Position numbers and translations under genes: made by a program. A stretch of 64,000 nucleotides of DNA, taken from NCBI GenBank assembly GCA_015056255.1, contig SVGP01000004.1, positions 62,001 through 126,000 on the forward strand. The letters run 5' to 3'. This document shows, piece after piece, positions 34,090 through 43,561 of the stretch. The stretch is from Clostridiales bacterium (GTDB lineage: Bacteria; Bacillota; Clostridia; Christensenellales; Aristaeellaceae). Every line of letters begins with the position of its first letter. Position 1 is the first letter of the stretch. The notes beneath the pieces are model-generated. The model was not told where the DNA came from. It ran no database searches and worked only from the letters and a program-made list of their open reading frames with translations.

Positions 34090-35340
34090 ATGAAAGTGCT
34101 GTTGACAGGCAATGTTGCCTACCTGACGACTAAATGGATTCGACAGACCTTTTCGGACTGCCGTGTTATTTTGCTAGGCGAAACAAACCTTCATAGCGAT
34201 CCTGAGAACGGTATTACAGTTGTCAGCTCAAAAAAGAACTATAAGGCGGTTTTTGAAGCATACGGTTTCGATGTGGTGATCCTTTTTTCCAACTCTCTAA
34301 CCTTTCGCTCCGAGGAGCAGGGAGAAATAGAAAGGCTTCACGCAATGCTTGATGCATGCAGAAAGAATCATCCTGTCAAGCTGCTGTACCTGACGGGCCT
34401 GTCGCTGGACAATGCGGCACAGCACGAAATCGACGACGCGGCTATCCGGATGTGCCTGCACATGGCCGGGGACGCGGTTCAGCTGCAGGTTGTCCGCAGC
34501 CCCTACCTGTATTCCGGTACCGTCAGGAGAGGATGGTTCTACCGACTGTTCGAAAGTCTGGACCGAAGATCGCACTTTCACTTTGAGGAAGCTGCCGGGC
34601 AGCCTATTTGCTTTCTGGCCATGGACGATTTGTCCGAGCTGATCCGACGAATGTTGGAGGATTGGCCTCAAGCAAACGGTACGCTGGACGTGCCGGAATG
34701 CTTTGACCATACGTTTCGGGATTTGAGCAAGGGACTGGCAGAGCTGAACGCAAGCTGGTCTTTTTCATTTGAAGAAAATGCGCCTATCTCTTTGCCGGCG
34801 CCGGACGACCGGAAGCTCCGCAGGCAATACGGCTGGTTTCCCAGATATTCCGTTCTGGACGACCTTCCCGGCCTGTATGAGGAATACCGGCGCGCAAGGC
34901 CGCTGAAGCAGTCGCTGGTGGAAACGCTTCGTCAGCTGATTGCAAGGCACCGCAAATGGCTGCTGCTCATAGAATTGCTGGTGGCGGTTGTGCTTACCGT
35001 CCTGTGCGGTCATTTGTCGCAGTGGCAGGTTCAGTTTGGGCTGATTGATTACAGGCTGCTGTTGATTGTGCTGATGGGCACCATGCATGGTATGAATATG
35101 GGAATTTTGGCGGCTACGGCGGCCTCGGTGCTGCTGCTGTTTTCCTATCATAGGCAGGGCCTCGGCTGGCTTACGCTGTTTTATGAACCATCCAACTGGA
35201 TTGTCTTCATTGCCTATTACACAATCGGCGCGGTATGCGGCTATGTACGCCTGCTCCATACGGATAAAATCCGATTCACAACCGAAGAAAACGAGCGCTT
35301 GAAGGAGAAGCTGTCCTTCGCGCAGTCGATGTTACAATGA
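34090..35340 (+). CDS. pelD: PelD-like protein, N-terminal part: SDR-like domain plus four membrane helices (frameshifted)
   Basis: Frame of 416 codons. Residues about 1-250 look like a degenerate NAD-binding SDR/epimerase domain (MKVLLTGNVAYL, LLYLTGLSLDN, VVRSPYLYSG). Four membrane helices follow (about 280-385, from WLLLIELLVAVVLTVL), then a coiled start ERLKEKLSFAQSM. This is the membrane part of PelD, the c-di-GMP receptor of Pel polysaccharide synthesis. The frame stops at 35338 after one extra base; reading on in the +1-shifted frame gives YNEVLADKREYKK without a break, so the two halves were one gene. Start uncertain: ATG 34090 or ATG 34081, neither with a good ribosome-binding site. 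Confidence 0.75.
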   Translation: MKVLLTGNVAYLTTKWIRQTFSDCRVILLGETNLHSDPENGITVVSSKKNYKAVFEAYGFDVVILFSNSLTFRSEEQGEIERLHAMLDACRKNHPVKLLYLTGLSLDNAAQHEIDDAAIRMCLHMAGDAVQLQVVRSPYLYSGTVRRGWFYRLFESLDRRSHFHFEEAAGQPICFLAMDDLSELIRRMLEDWPQANGTLDVPECFDHTFRDLSKGLAELNASWSFSFEENAPISLPAPDDRKLRRQYGWFPRYSVLDDLPGLYEEYRRARPLKQSLVETLRQLIARHRKWLLLIELLVAVVLTVLCGHLSQWQVQFGLIDYRLLLIVLMGTMHGMNMGILAATAASVLLLFSYHRQGLGWLTLFYEPSNWIVFIAYYTIGAVCGYVRLLHTDKIRFTTEENERLKEKLSFAQSMLQ

Positions 35341-35341
35341 G

Positions 35342-36163
35342 GTGCTTGCGGACAAGCGTGAATACAAAAAGCAGATCATCAGCAGCAAGGACAGTTTCGG
35401 CAAGATTTTTCAGATTACGCAGCAACTGAACCTGAGAAACGAAAAGGAGATCTTCATTCAGACGGTTGAAATTCTGGAAAGCATCATGGAAAACCAGAGC
35501 GTCGCGCTCTATATGATCAGCAGCACGCAGCAGTTTGGGCGGCTGGTTGCCTCTTCAAGGCGGGCAGCGGTTAGCCTCCCGGCTTCCATCAGGCTGGATG
35601 ACTACAGAGATGCGCTGAAAACCGTGAAGTCCGGTGGCGTTTTTGTCAATACGCAGCTGCTGGAAGGCTATCCGGCGCTGATGGCCGGCTTGGTCAAGAA
35701 TGAGGAAATCAGAATGCTGGTTATGCTCCGACAGGCAAAGTTTGAGCAGATGTCGCTGTACTACATGAATCTGTTTCAGGTGCTGTGCGGCCTGGTCAGT
35801 TCTGCGCTGAATCATGCAATCGATTATCAGGAGGCACAGCAGCAGAAAAGCTATCTTCCCGGAACACGGATTTTGAATGCCGAGCGCTTTGCACAGGAAC
35901 AGAAGATGCATGATTTGATGGACGACAGAAAGATCGCAAAGCATATTCTGCTGAAGATTGAAAACGACGGGCGTTCCGTACAGGAGATGGATTATCTGCT
36001 TTGCGGAAAGTTGCGCGAAAACGACGTGATCGGTATTGGAAATGACGGCTGTCTGTATGTGATTCTGGCGCAGGCATCTCAGGAGTCCCTGCCCATCATA
36101 CTCCGCCGTCTGCAGCAGGCGGGCATTTCCGGCGAGGAAGTGTGCGCACAGAATATTGCTTGA
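35342..36163 (+). CDS. pelD: PelD-like protein, C-terminal part: GAF plus degenerate GGDEF, c-di-GMP receptor
   Basis: Frame of 273 codons in another frame from the upstream half; GTG 35342 is the first possible start but has no ribosome-binding site at useful distance. It begins with a coiled coil (LADKREYKKQIISSKDSFG), then a GAF domain (about 25-165) and a degenerate GGDEF domain (about 175-273). The inhibitory c-di-GMP site is kept as REND in LRENDVIGIGNDGCLYVIL, while the active-site motif has decayed to GNDGC. That is exactly the PelD arrangement: binding but no synthesis. The frameshift near 35332 may be a sequencing error, a mutation or a switch. Confidence 0.75.
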   Translation: MLADKREYKKQIISSKDSFGKIFQITQQLNLRNEKEIFIQTVEILESIMENQSVALYMISSTQQFGRLVASSRRAAVSLPASIRLDDYRDALKTVKSGGVFVNTQLLEGYPALMAGLVKNEEIRMLVMLRQAKFEQMSLYYMNLFQVLCGLVSSALNHAIDYQEAQQQKSYLPGTRILNAERFAQEQKMHDLMDDRKIAKHILLKIENDGRSVQEMDYLLCGKLRENDVIGIGNDGCLYVILAQASQESLPIILRRLQQAGISGEEVCAQNIA

Positions 36164-36184
36164 GAAACAAAGAAGGGTATCGAT

Positions 36185-37105
36185 GTGCTGTATATCATTT
36201 TTATTCACATTGTGATGTGCATTCTTGTTTTTGTACTGATGAAGGCGAAGGCGCTCAAGGTGCAGACGCAATTGATGCCCGTGGTTGTACTGGTTCCACT
36301 GTGGGGCATGTTGTGCGTATTGCTGCTGCATCTTCTGCATGTCTTCGATTGGGAAGGAACGGTTGAAGCCGGCGTAGAGAAGCTGCACACCAATGAAGAT
36401 GCGCACCGCAGCCTGCTTGTGGAGAATCTCAACAATCAGCGCAGCGTTGTTGCGCTCCAGGAGGCGTTGATTCTGAACGATGCGCAGCTTCGGCGCGGTA
36501 TGATGCTGGATGTGTTGTATGAGAATCCGGAAGACTATCACGCGCTGCTGAATGAGGCGATCAACAATGAGGACGGCGAGGTTGTACACTATGCCACCAC
36601 TGCCATGGCGGAGCTGTCCAAGGAATATGACGCGGAGCTGCGCAGGTTGGAAAAACGCTATGCAGACGATCCGGAGAATCTGGAAACCCTGCGGAACTAC
36701 TGCGATTTTCTGGAAAGGTACTTGCAGCGCAATCTGCTTTCAGGACAAATGGAGCAGCTTCAGCGCAGGCAGTATGTGATCCTGTTAGAGCGGCTGTACC
36801 GGAAAGAGACCTCAGTCAAAGTATGTCAGCGCCTGCTGACTGCTCAGATCCGGCTGGGCGACTTTGCGCAGGCCACAGAGCAAATGGAGGAAATGCTCAT
36901 GCGCTGGCCGCAGGAGGAATCAACGCTGATGTGCCGGCTGGAACTGGCCGTTGGCGTGGGCGATGGCAGAGCGCTCAAGCAGATTGTTGAGCAGGCACAT
37001 CAGGAAGAACGCTACCTGAGCATGAGTGCAAGGCAGCGGCTCGCCTTTTTTGCAACGACAATGGAAGAAAGGAAGGTACCTGGTTCCGATGCGAAGGCGC
37101 TTTGA
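36185..37105 (+). CDS. pelE: PelE-like membrane protein with helical repeats
   Basis: Protein of 306 residues from a GTG start with AAGAAGGG upstream. Two membrane helices (about 3-20 and 32-50) precede a long all-helical region (about 60-300) with TPR/HEAT-like pairs such as VVHYATTAMAELSKEYDAELRRLEKRY and LGDFAQATEQMEEMLMRWP-like repeats. Size, topology and place directly after pelD and before the PelA-like gene match PelE, an inner-membrane partner of the Pel synthase complex. It overlaps the next gene by 17 bases. The first 35 codons of the next gene are therefore coupled to its end. Confidence 0.75.
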   Translation: MLYIIFIHIVMCILVFVLMKAKALKVQTQLMPVVVLVPLWGMLCVLLLHLLHVFDWEGTVEAGVEKLHTNEDAHRSLLVENLNNQRSVVALQEALILNDAQLRRGMMLDVLYENPEDYHALLNEAINNEDGEVVHYATTAMAELSKEYDAELRRLEKRYADDPENLETLRNYCDFLERYLQRNLLSGQMEQLQRRQYVILLERLYRKETSVKVCQRLLTAQIRLGDFAQATEQMEEMLMRWPQEESTLMCRLELAVGVGDGRALKQIVEQAHQEERYLSMSARQRLAFFATTMEERKVPGSDAKAL

Positions 37106-38906
37106 GTATTCGGGCATGGGTGTTGTGCTGTTGATCTATCTGGCGATGGCCGTTATCCTCTTGCTGGAGAGATCCGGCATCCATTACCAGATACAGAACC
37201 GTCAGATTGCCCTTTTGCCGAGGGAACAGGTAAGCCTTACCGCTTATGAAGAGCAGCAAACGGAATGTCTGGTTCTGATCGACCGGCAGGAGGCAGCCAG
37301 CCTGCAGGCCGCAGAGCAATTTGAACAGATCTTCAAGGATATGAAGGTTGGCTGTCGATGGGTGGACATCCGGACAGAAGGCATCCCTGATTTGTCTGAT
37401 TTTCGTACGGTTGCGGTGCTGCTGTCCGATTTTTCTCCTCTGGGCGAACGGGTTCTGGAGCTTGCCGACTGGGTGGAAGACGGCGGCAAAGCGTTGCTTG
37501 CACTGCCTCCGCAGACGGATCCAGCCTATATGCTCATCGAACAAAAGCTGGGAATTGTGGAATCAAGCTATGAAAACGAGCTTGTGGACAGCATCCGCTT
37601 TGCAGACGGCTTCCTGATCGGCGGAAACAAAGCATGGCCGATTATGGACGGCTATGATTCAGCGAAAAAGGTCAGATTGCACGAAGACGCAGATGTTTAT
37701 GCCTTTGATGGAGATGAAAAGTCGCTGCCTCTGATTTGGCGCAGCGATTACGGCAAGGGGCGCTTTGTTGTCGACAATATCGGTATAATGAGCAAGGCGG
37801 TCAGGGGCGTCTATGCAGCGTCCTACACGTTGCTGGAGGATGCATTTGCCTATCCGGTTATCAATGGCGCTGCCTTTTATCTGGACGATTTCCCATCTCC
37901 CGTTCCTGCCGGAGACGGCGAAAAAATCCGCGCAGACTATGGCATGGATGTGGAAGAGTTCTATATCAACGTATGGTGGCCGGATATGCTGAAGCTGGCT
38001 GATGAATTCGGCATTTGCTATACTGGCGTTGTGATCGAAAACTATGGCGACAAAACGGATGGTACGATTGTGCAGGAGAAGAATCTCAATCCCTTCCTCT
38101 ACTTTGGCGAAATGCTGCTGAAGGAGGGCGGAGAGATTGGACTGCACGGATATAACCATCAGCCGCTTAGCCTTGGCAATATTGAATATAGGGATGATCT
38201 TCCATATAATACGTGGTCCGATGAAGCAGCGATGCGCAGTGCAGTGGAAGAGCTGATGCGGTTTGTGGAAGAGACGTTTCCAGAGGTGCAGAACTATGTG
38301 TATGTGCCGCCGTCCAATGTGCTGTCCGACGAGGGACGCGCGATGCTGGGCAGCTATTATCCCGGAATCCATACGGTGGCCAGCACCTATTTTGAGGACG
38401 ATTATGTTTATGAACAGGAATTCTGCGTCGGTGAAGACGGCTTGGTGGAACAGCCGCGCACGATTTCCGGCGGTATCCTGAACGATTATGCTATGCTGGC
38501 AGCATTGTCAGAGCTGAATTTCCATCTGGTCAGCAATCATTTCATCCATCCGGACGACGTGCTGGACGAGGATCGCGGCGCAGCGATTGGCTGGGAGAAG
38601 CTCAGGGACAATCTGGGCAATTACATGGGCTGGCTGCATGCTTCCTGCCCGGCGCTGCGCGAACTGACCGGTACGGAGCTTTCGGGCGCGGTGCAGCGTT
38701 TCAGCTCCGTCGGCGTAAAGCGCGAAATAACCGAAGGACAGATGAAACTCACGCTCAGCAATTTTACGGATGAAGCGTGGCTTCTGGTTCGTCTGGAGAA
38801 TCAGAAGATACCCACTGTCAGCGGCGGAAAGCTGACGCAGATTACTGAAAGCCTCTGGCTGCTTTGTGCAGACCAGAGCGAAGTTACCATTCACTGGAGC
38901 AAATAA
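37089..38906 (+). CDS. pelA: PelA-like polysaccharide deacetylase (DUF2194 type)
   Basis: Protein of 605 residues with one N-terminal membrane helix (about 10-28), then extracytoplasmic. Residues about 55-260 resemble a receptor-like fold that precedes the deacetylase domain (about 265-520). The deacetylase shows the carbohydrate-esterase 4-like metal pattern: Asp pair in FYLDDFPSP near residue 265 and the two His of EIGLHGYNHQPL near residue 350. A short beta domain ends the protein. In Gram-positive pel loci this gene replaces the deacetylase half of Pseudomonas PelA; no hydrolase domain is present. It should partly de-N-acetylate the polymer during export. Confidence 0.82.
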   Translation: MRRRFEYSGMGVVLLIYLAMAVILLLERSGIHYQIQNRQIALLPREQVSLTAYEEQQTECLVLIDRQEAASLQAAEQFEQIFKDMKVGCRWVDIRTEGIPDLSDFRTVAVLLSDFSPLGERVLELADWVEDGGKALLALPPQTDPAYMLIEQKLGIVESSYENELVDSIRFADGFLIGGNKAWPIMDGYDSAKKVRLHEDADVYAFDGDEKSLPLIWRSDYGKGRFVVDNIGIMSKAVRGVYAASYTLLEDAFAYPVINGAAFYLDDFPSPVPAGDGEKIRADYGMDVEEFYINVWWPDMLKLADEFGICYTGVVIENYGDKTDGTIVQEKNLNPFLYFGEMLLKEGGEIGLHGYNHQPLSLGNIEYRDDLPYNTWSDEAAMRSAVEELMRFVEETFPEVQNYVYVPPSNVLSDEGRAMLGSYYPGIHTVASTYFEDDYVYEQEFCVGEDGLVEQPRTISGGILNDYAMLAALSELNFHLVSNHFIHPDDVLDEDRGAAIGWEKLRDNLGNYMGWLHASCPALRELTGTELSGAVQRFSSVGVKREITEGQMKLTLSNFTDEAWLLVRLENQKIPTVSGGKLTQITESLWLLCADQSEVTIHWSK

Positions 38907-38909
38907 GCC

Positions 38910-40343
38910 ATGAAGATCTGTTTGATTCTGGAGGGCTGCTACCCCTATGTCCATGGCGGTGTATCCACATGGATGCATCAGGTGATTCAGGATATGCCGG
39001 AGCATGAATTTGTGCTGTGGGTCATTGGTGCGCAGGCGGAAAAGCGCGGACAGTTCGTGTATGAAATGCCTTCGAATGTCACAAAGGTGCAGGAGGTCTT
39101 TCTGGACGACGCGCTCCGCGTTGAGGACAGGGGACATATGAGGCATCGCTTCACGCAGGAGGAGATTGCAGCCCTTCGGGCGTTGATTGATTGCGACAGG
39201 CCTGACTGGGAGGTTCTTTTTGAACTGTATCAAAGGAAAAAGCTCAATCCGATGGCTTTTCTCAAGAGCGAGGCTTTTTTAAAGATTCTGGTGGAGCTTT
39301 GCCAGAACAAGTACCCGTATGCCGCCTTTGCAGATACCTTTCATACCGTGCGCTCCATGATGCTGCCGGTACTGTATCTGCTGGGTTCGCCCATTCCGGA
39401 GGCGGACTGCTATCACTCCATTTGCACCGGCTACGGTGGTTTGCTTGCGGCGCTGGGAAGCTATATTCACAAGAAACCTTTGCTGCTGACAGAACACGGC
39501 ATATATTCCCGTGAACGCGAGGAGGAAATTATTCGCGCCAAATGGGTGGTGCCTTCCTTTAAGAAGCGATGGATTCAATTCTTTTACATGCTTTCCGATG
39601 TCATTTATACCCGGGCGTTTCGGGTGACCAGCCTGTTCAATAATGCCATGAATATCCAGATGGAGCTGGGCTGCGATCCCGCCAAGTGCTGTGTGATCAA
39701 AAATGGCATCATTTATGAACGCTTGTCCAAGATTCCGCTGAAAAAGCCGGACGGCTGGATTGACATCGGCGCGGTGGTGCGCATGGCTCCGATCAAGGAT
39801 ATCAAAACTATGCTTTATGCTTTTTACGAGCTTAGTTCCCGCATGGACAACGTCAGACTCCATGTCATGGGCGGCGTAGATGATCAGGAGTATGCCGATG
39901 AATGCTATGCGCTCGCAGAGCGGCTGGAGCTGAAGAACGTGCTGTTCACCGGACGAGTGAATATCATGGAATACTTTGAAAAGCTGGATTTTACGATTCT
40001 AACCAGTATCTCCGAGGGCCAGCCCTTGTCTGTGTTGGAATCTTTCGCAGCGCGCCGCCCTTGCGTGACGACAGATGTGGGAAGTTGCCGCATGCTTCTC
40101 TTCGGCGATTTGGAGGGTGACTGCGATCCTTACGGCCCGGCAGGTGAATGCGTTCCTCCAATGAGCCGCAACAAGCTGGCGGACGCCATGGAACGACTTT
40201 GCCGTTCTCAGGAGCTGATCCTGAAAATGGGGGAAGCGGGACAAAGGCGTGCCGAGCGGTATTACCGCCGGGAGATCATGATGGAAAAATATCGCGCGCT
40301 GTATGAGGAGGTTGAGCAGAACTTTGGCCGGAATCGGATTTGA
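38910..40343 (+). CDS. pelF: PelF-like GT4 glycosyltransferase
   Basis: Cytosolic glycosyltransferase of 477 residues. The N terminus ILEGCYPYVHGGVSTWMHQ is the PelF signature with the nucleotide-fold glycine loop; the C-terminal Rossmann domain has VVRMAPIKDIKTMLYAF, LFTGRVNIMEYFEKLD, and TSISEGQPLSVLESFA, in which the Glu pair of GT4 enzymes binds the sugar nucleotide (UDP-GlcNAc in characterised PelF). It starts 4 bases after the deacetylase gene. Strong match and the best single marker for the Pel assignment. Confidence 0.93.
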   Translation: MKICLILEGCYPYVHGGVSTWMHQVIQDMPEHEFVLWVIGAQAEKRGQFVYEMPSNVTKVQEVFLDDALRVEDRGHMRHRFTQEEIAALRALIDCDRPDWEVLFELYQRKKLNPMAFLKSEAFLKILVELCQNKYPYAAFADTFHTVRSMMLPVLYLLGSPIPEADCYHSICTGYGGLLAALGSYIHKKPLLLTEHGIYSREREEEIIRAKWVVPSFKKRWIQFFYMLSDVIYTRAFRVTSLFNNAMNIQMELGCDPAKCCVIKNGIIYERLSKIPLKKPDGWIDIGAVVRMAPIKDIKTMLYAFYELSSRMDNVRLHVMGGVDDQEYADECYALAERLELKNVLFTGRVNIMEYFEKLDFTILTSISEGQPLSVLESFAARRPCVTTDVGSCRMLLFGDLEGDCDPYGPAGECVPPMSRNKLADAMERLCRSQELILKMGEAGQRRAERYYRREIMMEKYRALYEEVEQNFGRNRI

Positions 40344-41790
40344 ACTGAAAAAGCTGTTCAGCCACAGAGGACTGCTGGCGGCCTTCCGCGCTTACGGCTA
40401 TGCCGGAGTGATCACAGCCGGCCCTATGCTGCTAAGCGTTCTTCTGCTGCTTGGCGTGATGTTTCTAAGCGACCATTTTGGCCTGGATGGTCATTTACGT
40501 GAACTGGGTGTAAGCATGATTACCTACAGCCTGCTAGGCTCGCTGATGGTGACCAGCTTCTTTTCCATGGTGGTTACGCGCTATGTGGCGGACATGCTCT
40601 ACGAGGAGCAGATGAAAGCGATCATGCCCTCGTTCTGGGGTTCGACGTCCCTGATGCTCGTCTTTGGCTGCCTGTGTTATGGAATTTTTCTGGCGTTTGC
40701 CGGCGCGAGCTTTATACAGAGCTGTCTTTGCATGATGCTGTTTGCCGAGATGATTGTTAACTGGAATGCCATGAGCTATCTGACGGCCATCAAGAGCTAT
40801 CGCGGGCTGATGTGCTCTTTCACCGCCGCAGTGGCGGTAGCCTTTGGCCTGTGCTGGCTGCTGATGAGCAGCGGCTATGTGTCGGTGGAAACCATCATGT
40901 TCAGCGTGTGCGTCGGATATGGCGTTATGCTGTGCTGGGATGTTGTGCTGCTGCAGCGGTACTTCCCCCAGAGTGACCTGAGCCCGTGGACCTTCCTGCG
41001 CTGGATTGATCGATTCATGCGCCTTGCCTTTTCGGGCCTGTTTGTGCATATCGGCCTGTTTTCCCATCTGGTCATCATCTGGTGCAGTCCGATTCGCGTG
41101 CAGGTACAGGGCCTGTTCTATGGTGCGCCTGCCCATGACGTGGCTGCGCTGACGGCCTTTATCACCATCCTGATCACCACTATCAATTTCGTGGTATCGG
41201 TAGAGGTGAATTTCTATCCCAAATACCGTACTTATGTTTCCCTGTATAACGACAAGGGCAATGTCGGCGATATTCTCAAGGCTGAGCAGGATATGCTGGA
41301 TGTGCTCAAATCGCAGATTCTCTACACGGCCATCAAGCAGCTGTGCGTTACAACCCTTTCCATTGCGCTTTGCGAGCTGATCCTGGGCAATCTGCCGCTG
41401 GGCTTTACCGATCTGATGTATGGCTATTTCCGCATACTCAGCATCGGCTATGGCCTGTATACAATGGGCAATGTGATGATGCTGCTTTTGCTGTATTTTA
41501 CGGATTACAGCGGCGCGCTGCTGTGCACATTTTTCTTTGCCGTCGCTGCCACCGGGTTGACGATTGCGTCGCTGTGGCTGCCCGTGGCCTACTATGGAGT
41601 CGGTTTCATGGGTGGAGCCGCCGTGTTCTATGCGGCAAGTCTGCTGCGGCTGAGCTGGTTTACAAGGCGTCTGCCGTATCACATTCTTGCCCGTCAGCCC
41701 ATTGTGGCGATGGACAAGCGCGGCGTTTTCACCAAGATCGGCGTATTTCTGGAGCGTTCACAGAGGAGGAAAATGAAACATGCTGACTAA
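40324..41790 (+). CDS. pelG: PelG-like polysaccharide export flippase-type protein
   Basis: Multi-pass membrane protein of about 488 residues with around 12 helices, in the MOP/Wzx-like superfamily. The start MAGIGFELKKLF (TTG 40324) is the conserved PelG N terminus; GAGGAGG lies 12 bases upstream, and ATG 40303 is an in-frame alternative. It overlaps pelF by 20 bases. PelG works with PelD, PelE and PelF as the inner-membrane synthase and transport complex. The last about 35 residues are basic and cytoplasmic. Confidence 0.92.
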   Translation: MAGIGFELKKLFSHRGLLAAFRAYGYAGVITAGPMLLSVLLLLGVMFLSDHFGLDGHLRELGVSMITYSLLGSLMVTSFFSMVVTRYVADMLYEEQMKAIMPSFWGSTSLMLVFGCLCYGIFLAFAGASFIQSCLCMMLFAEMIVNWNAMSYLTAIKSYRGLMCSFTAAVAVAFGLCWLLMSSGYVSVETIMFSVCVGYGVMLCWDVVLLQRYFPQSDLSPWTFLRWIDRFMRLAFSGLFVHIGLFSHLVIIWCSPIRVQVQGLFYGAPAHDVAALTAFITILITTINFVVSVEVNFYPKYRTYVSLYNDKGNVGDILKAEQDMLDVLKSQILYTAIKQLCVTTLSIALCELILGNLPLGFTDLMYGYFRILSIGYGLYTMGNVMMLLLLYFTDYSGALLCTFFFAVAATGLTIASLWLPVAYYGVGFMGGAAVFYAASLLRLSWFTRRLPYHILARQPIVAMDKRGVFTKIGVFLERSQRRKMKHAD

Positions 41791-43561
41791 GCTTTTGAAG
41801 GCGCTTCTGATCCTTTTTGCGCTGGCGCTGCTGGGGTCTTTGGTGTGGATGCAGCAAAGCAGCGATGAAGCCGGCGAAGCGGTGCCGGTGTTTGCCCTGA
41901 TGGATTCTTCGTTCAAGAGGGAAGCGCCGCAGACCGCTGAGCAGTTCCACGTCTATGACAACGATCTTCTGTATGTCGACAGCGATGACACAAGCGTCGT
42001 CACCATGTACCTGACCGTAGGACGGGGAAATGCGGCGGAAAACACCAATCACAGCTGGGAAGAGATCAACTCTTATTCGGCTTATGATTACGATCGTATG
42101 GGGGTAGAGCGCTATCAGATCGCCGCGCTGCTACAGGTGGGCGATGAAAACGGCCCTCTGCCGGATGCGCTGGGATATGGAGAAACCACGCCCAATGCCA
42201 CCGTGCAGATTCGCGGCCAGACCTCTACCAAAGCGGCGCAGAAGAACTATAAAATCGAGCTTAAAAAGGGGAAGGGCACTTGGAATGACCAGCGCGTAAT
42301 CGCGTTGAATAAGCATATGTACGAGGGCATGCGCTTCCGCAATAAGCTGGCCTTCGATATTCTACGGGATATTCCCCAGCTGATGTCCCTGCGCACGCAG
42401 TTTGTGCATCTCTATGTGCGGGATATGACAGGAGATAATCCCGATGTATTTCAGGACTACGGCCTGTATACGCAGGTAGAGCAGCCCAACGCACGGGCCA
42501 TGAAAGCTCACGGGCTGAATGAAAACGGCCACCTCTACAAGATCAACATGTTTGAATTCTACCGCTATGAAGACGTCATCCGATTGCAGAACGATCCTCT
42601 ATATGACATGAGAGCGTTTGAGGAGCGGCTTGAAATCAAGGGCAATACTGATCATACCAAGCTGATTCGGATGCTTAAAGCCGTAAACGACGTCTCCATC
42701 GGCGTGGATACGCTGATGGAAAAGTACTTCGACTCCGAAAACCTCGTCTATTGGCTGGCATTTCAAATCCTGATCGGCAATACGGACACGCAAAGCCGCA
42801 ATGTGTACATTTACAGCCCTCTCAACAGCGAAAAATGGTATTTCCTTCCGTGGGATCATGACGGCTGCTTCATGAGAACCGAATACGCTGTTCATGAACG
42901 CTCGGAACAGGGCGGCGCGGAAATCGGCGTCAGCAACTATTGGAACAATGTATTGTTCCGGCGTTGTCTGAAATCGCCCGCCTTCCGCGAACAGTTGGAT
43001 GCTGCAATCAACGATCTTCGCTCCCTGATGACCGAGGAGTATATTTCCGAAAAGGTGAATGCTTATGCCGAAGTCGCAAAGCCCTATCTGGCGGCTATGC
43101 CCGATCAGGTTTACGCGCCCATCACCCCGGAGGAATACGAGTACATCCTCGCTGCTATTCCGGGAGAGGTGGAGCTGAACTACCGGCTGTATCTGGAAAG
43201 CTATGAACGCCCCATGCCTTTCTATATAGGCGTTCCTGTGGCGGAAGACGGGATGCTGTCTATAAACTGGGATAATTCCTTTGACTTTGACGCAGAGAAC
43301 ATTACCTATACGGCAGAGATTGCCCGTGACTATCTGTTTGAGGATGTAGTGTACCGCGAAGAGACTGTGTATCCGCTCATCTCTACGCAGCTGCCTGAGG
43401 AAGGACAGTATTTTGTTCGCGTGCGGGCTGACAATGAAGCTGGAAAATCCCAGTATGCCTTCGATTATTATGTTACGGACGAAGGCAAGCATTATGGCAT
43501 GCGCTGCTTCTACGTGATGGCGGATGGAACGGTCGAGGTGGACGTGTATGAAGAAGGCTGA
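41780..43561 (+). CDS. CotH kinase family protein, membrane-anchored
   Basis: Protein of 593 residues. One N-terminal membrane helix (about 7-24) puts the rest outside. The CotH domain (about 130-470) is well kept: QIRGQTSTKAAQKNYKIELK with the Arg and Lys for ATP, RFRNKLAFDIL, YGLYTQVEQPN, IGNTDTQSRNVYIY and the metal-binding FLPWDHDGCF. CotH is an atypical kinase that phosphorylates spore-coat proteins in Bacillus; related surface proteins occur in Clostridia. A C-terminal fibronectin-like domain follows (about 490-590). It overlaps pelG by 11 bases, so it is part of the same operon. Its substrate here is unknown. Confidence 0.88.
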   Translation: MLTKLLKALLILFALALLGSLVWMQQSSDEAGEAVPVFALMDSSFKREAPQTAEQFHVYDNDLLYVDSDDTSVVTMYLTVGRGNAAENTNHSWEEINSYSAYDYDRMGVERYQIAALLQVGDENGPLPDALGYGETTPNATVQIRGQTSTKAAQKNYKIELKKGKGTWNDQRVIALNKHMYEGMRFRNKLAFDILRDIPQLMSLRTQFVHLYVRDMTGDNPDVFQDYGLYTQVEQPNARAMKAHGLNENGHLYKINMFEFYRYEDVIRLQNDPLYDMRAFEERLEIKGNTDHTKLIRMLKAVNDVSIGVDTLMEKYFDSENLVYWLAFQILIGNTDTQSRNVYIYSPLNSEKWYFLPWDHDGCFMRTEYAVHERSEQGGAEIGVSNYWNNVLFRRCLKSPAFREQLDAAINDLRSLMTEEYISEKVNAYAEVAKPYLAAMPDQVYAPITPEEYEYILAAIPGEVELNYRLYLESYERPMPFYIGVPVAEDGMLSINWDNSFDFDAENITYTAEIARDYLFEDVVYREETVYPLISTQLPEEGQYFVRVRADNEAGKSQYAFDYYVTDEGKHYGMRCFYVMADGTVEVDVYEEG

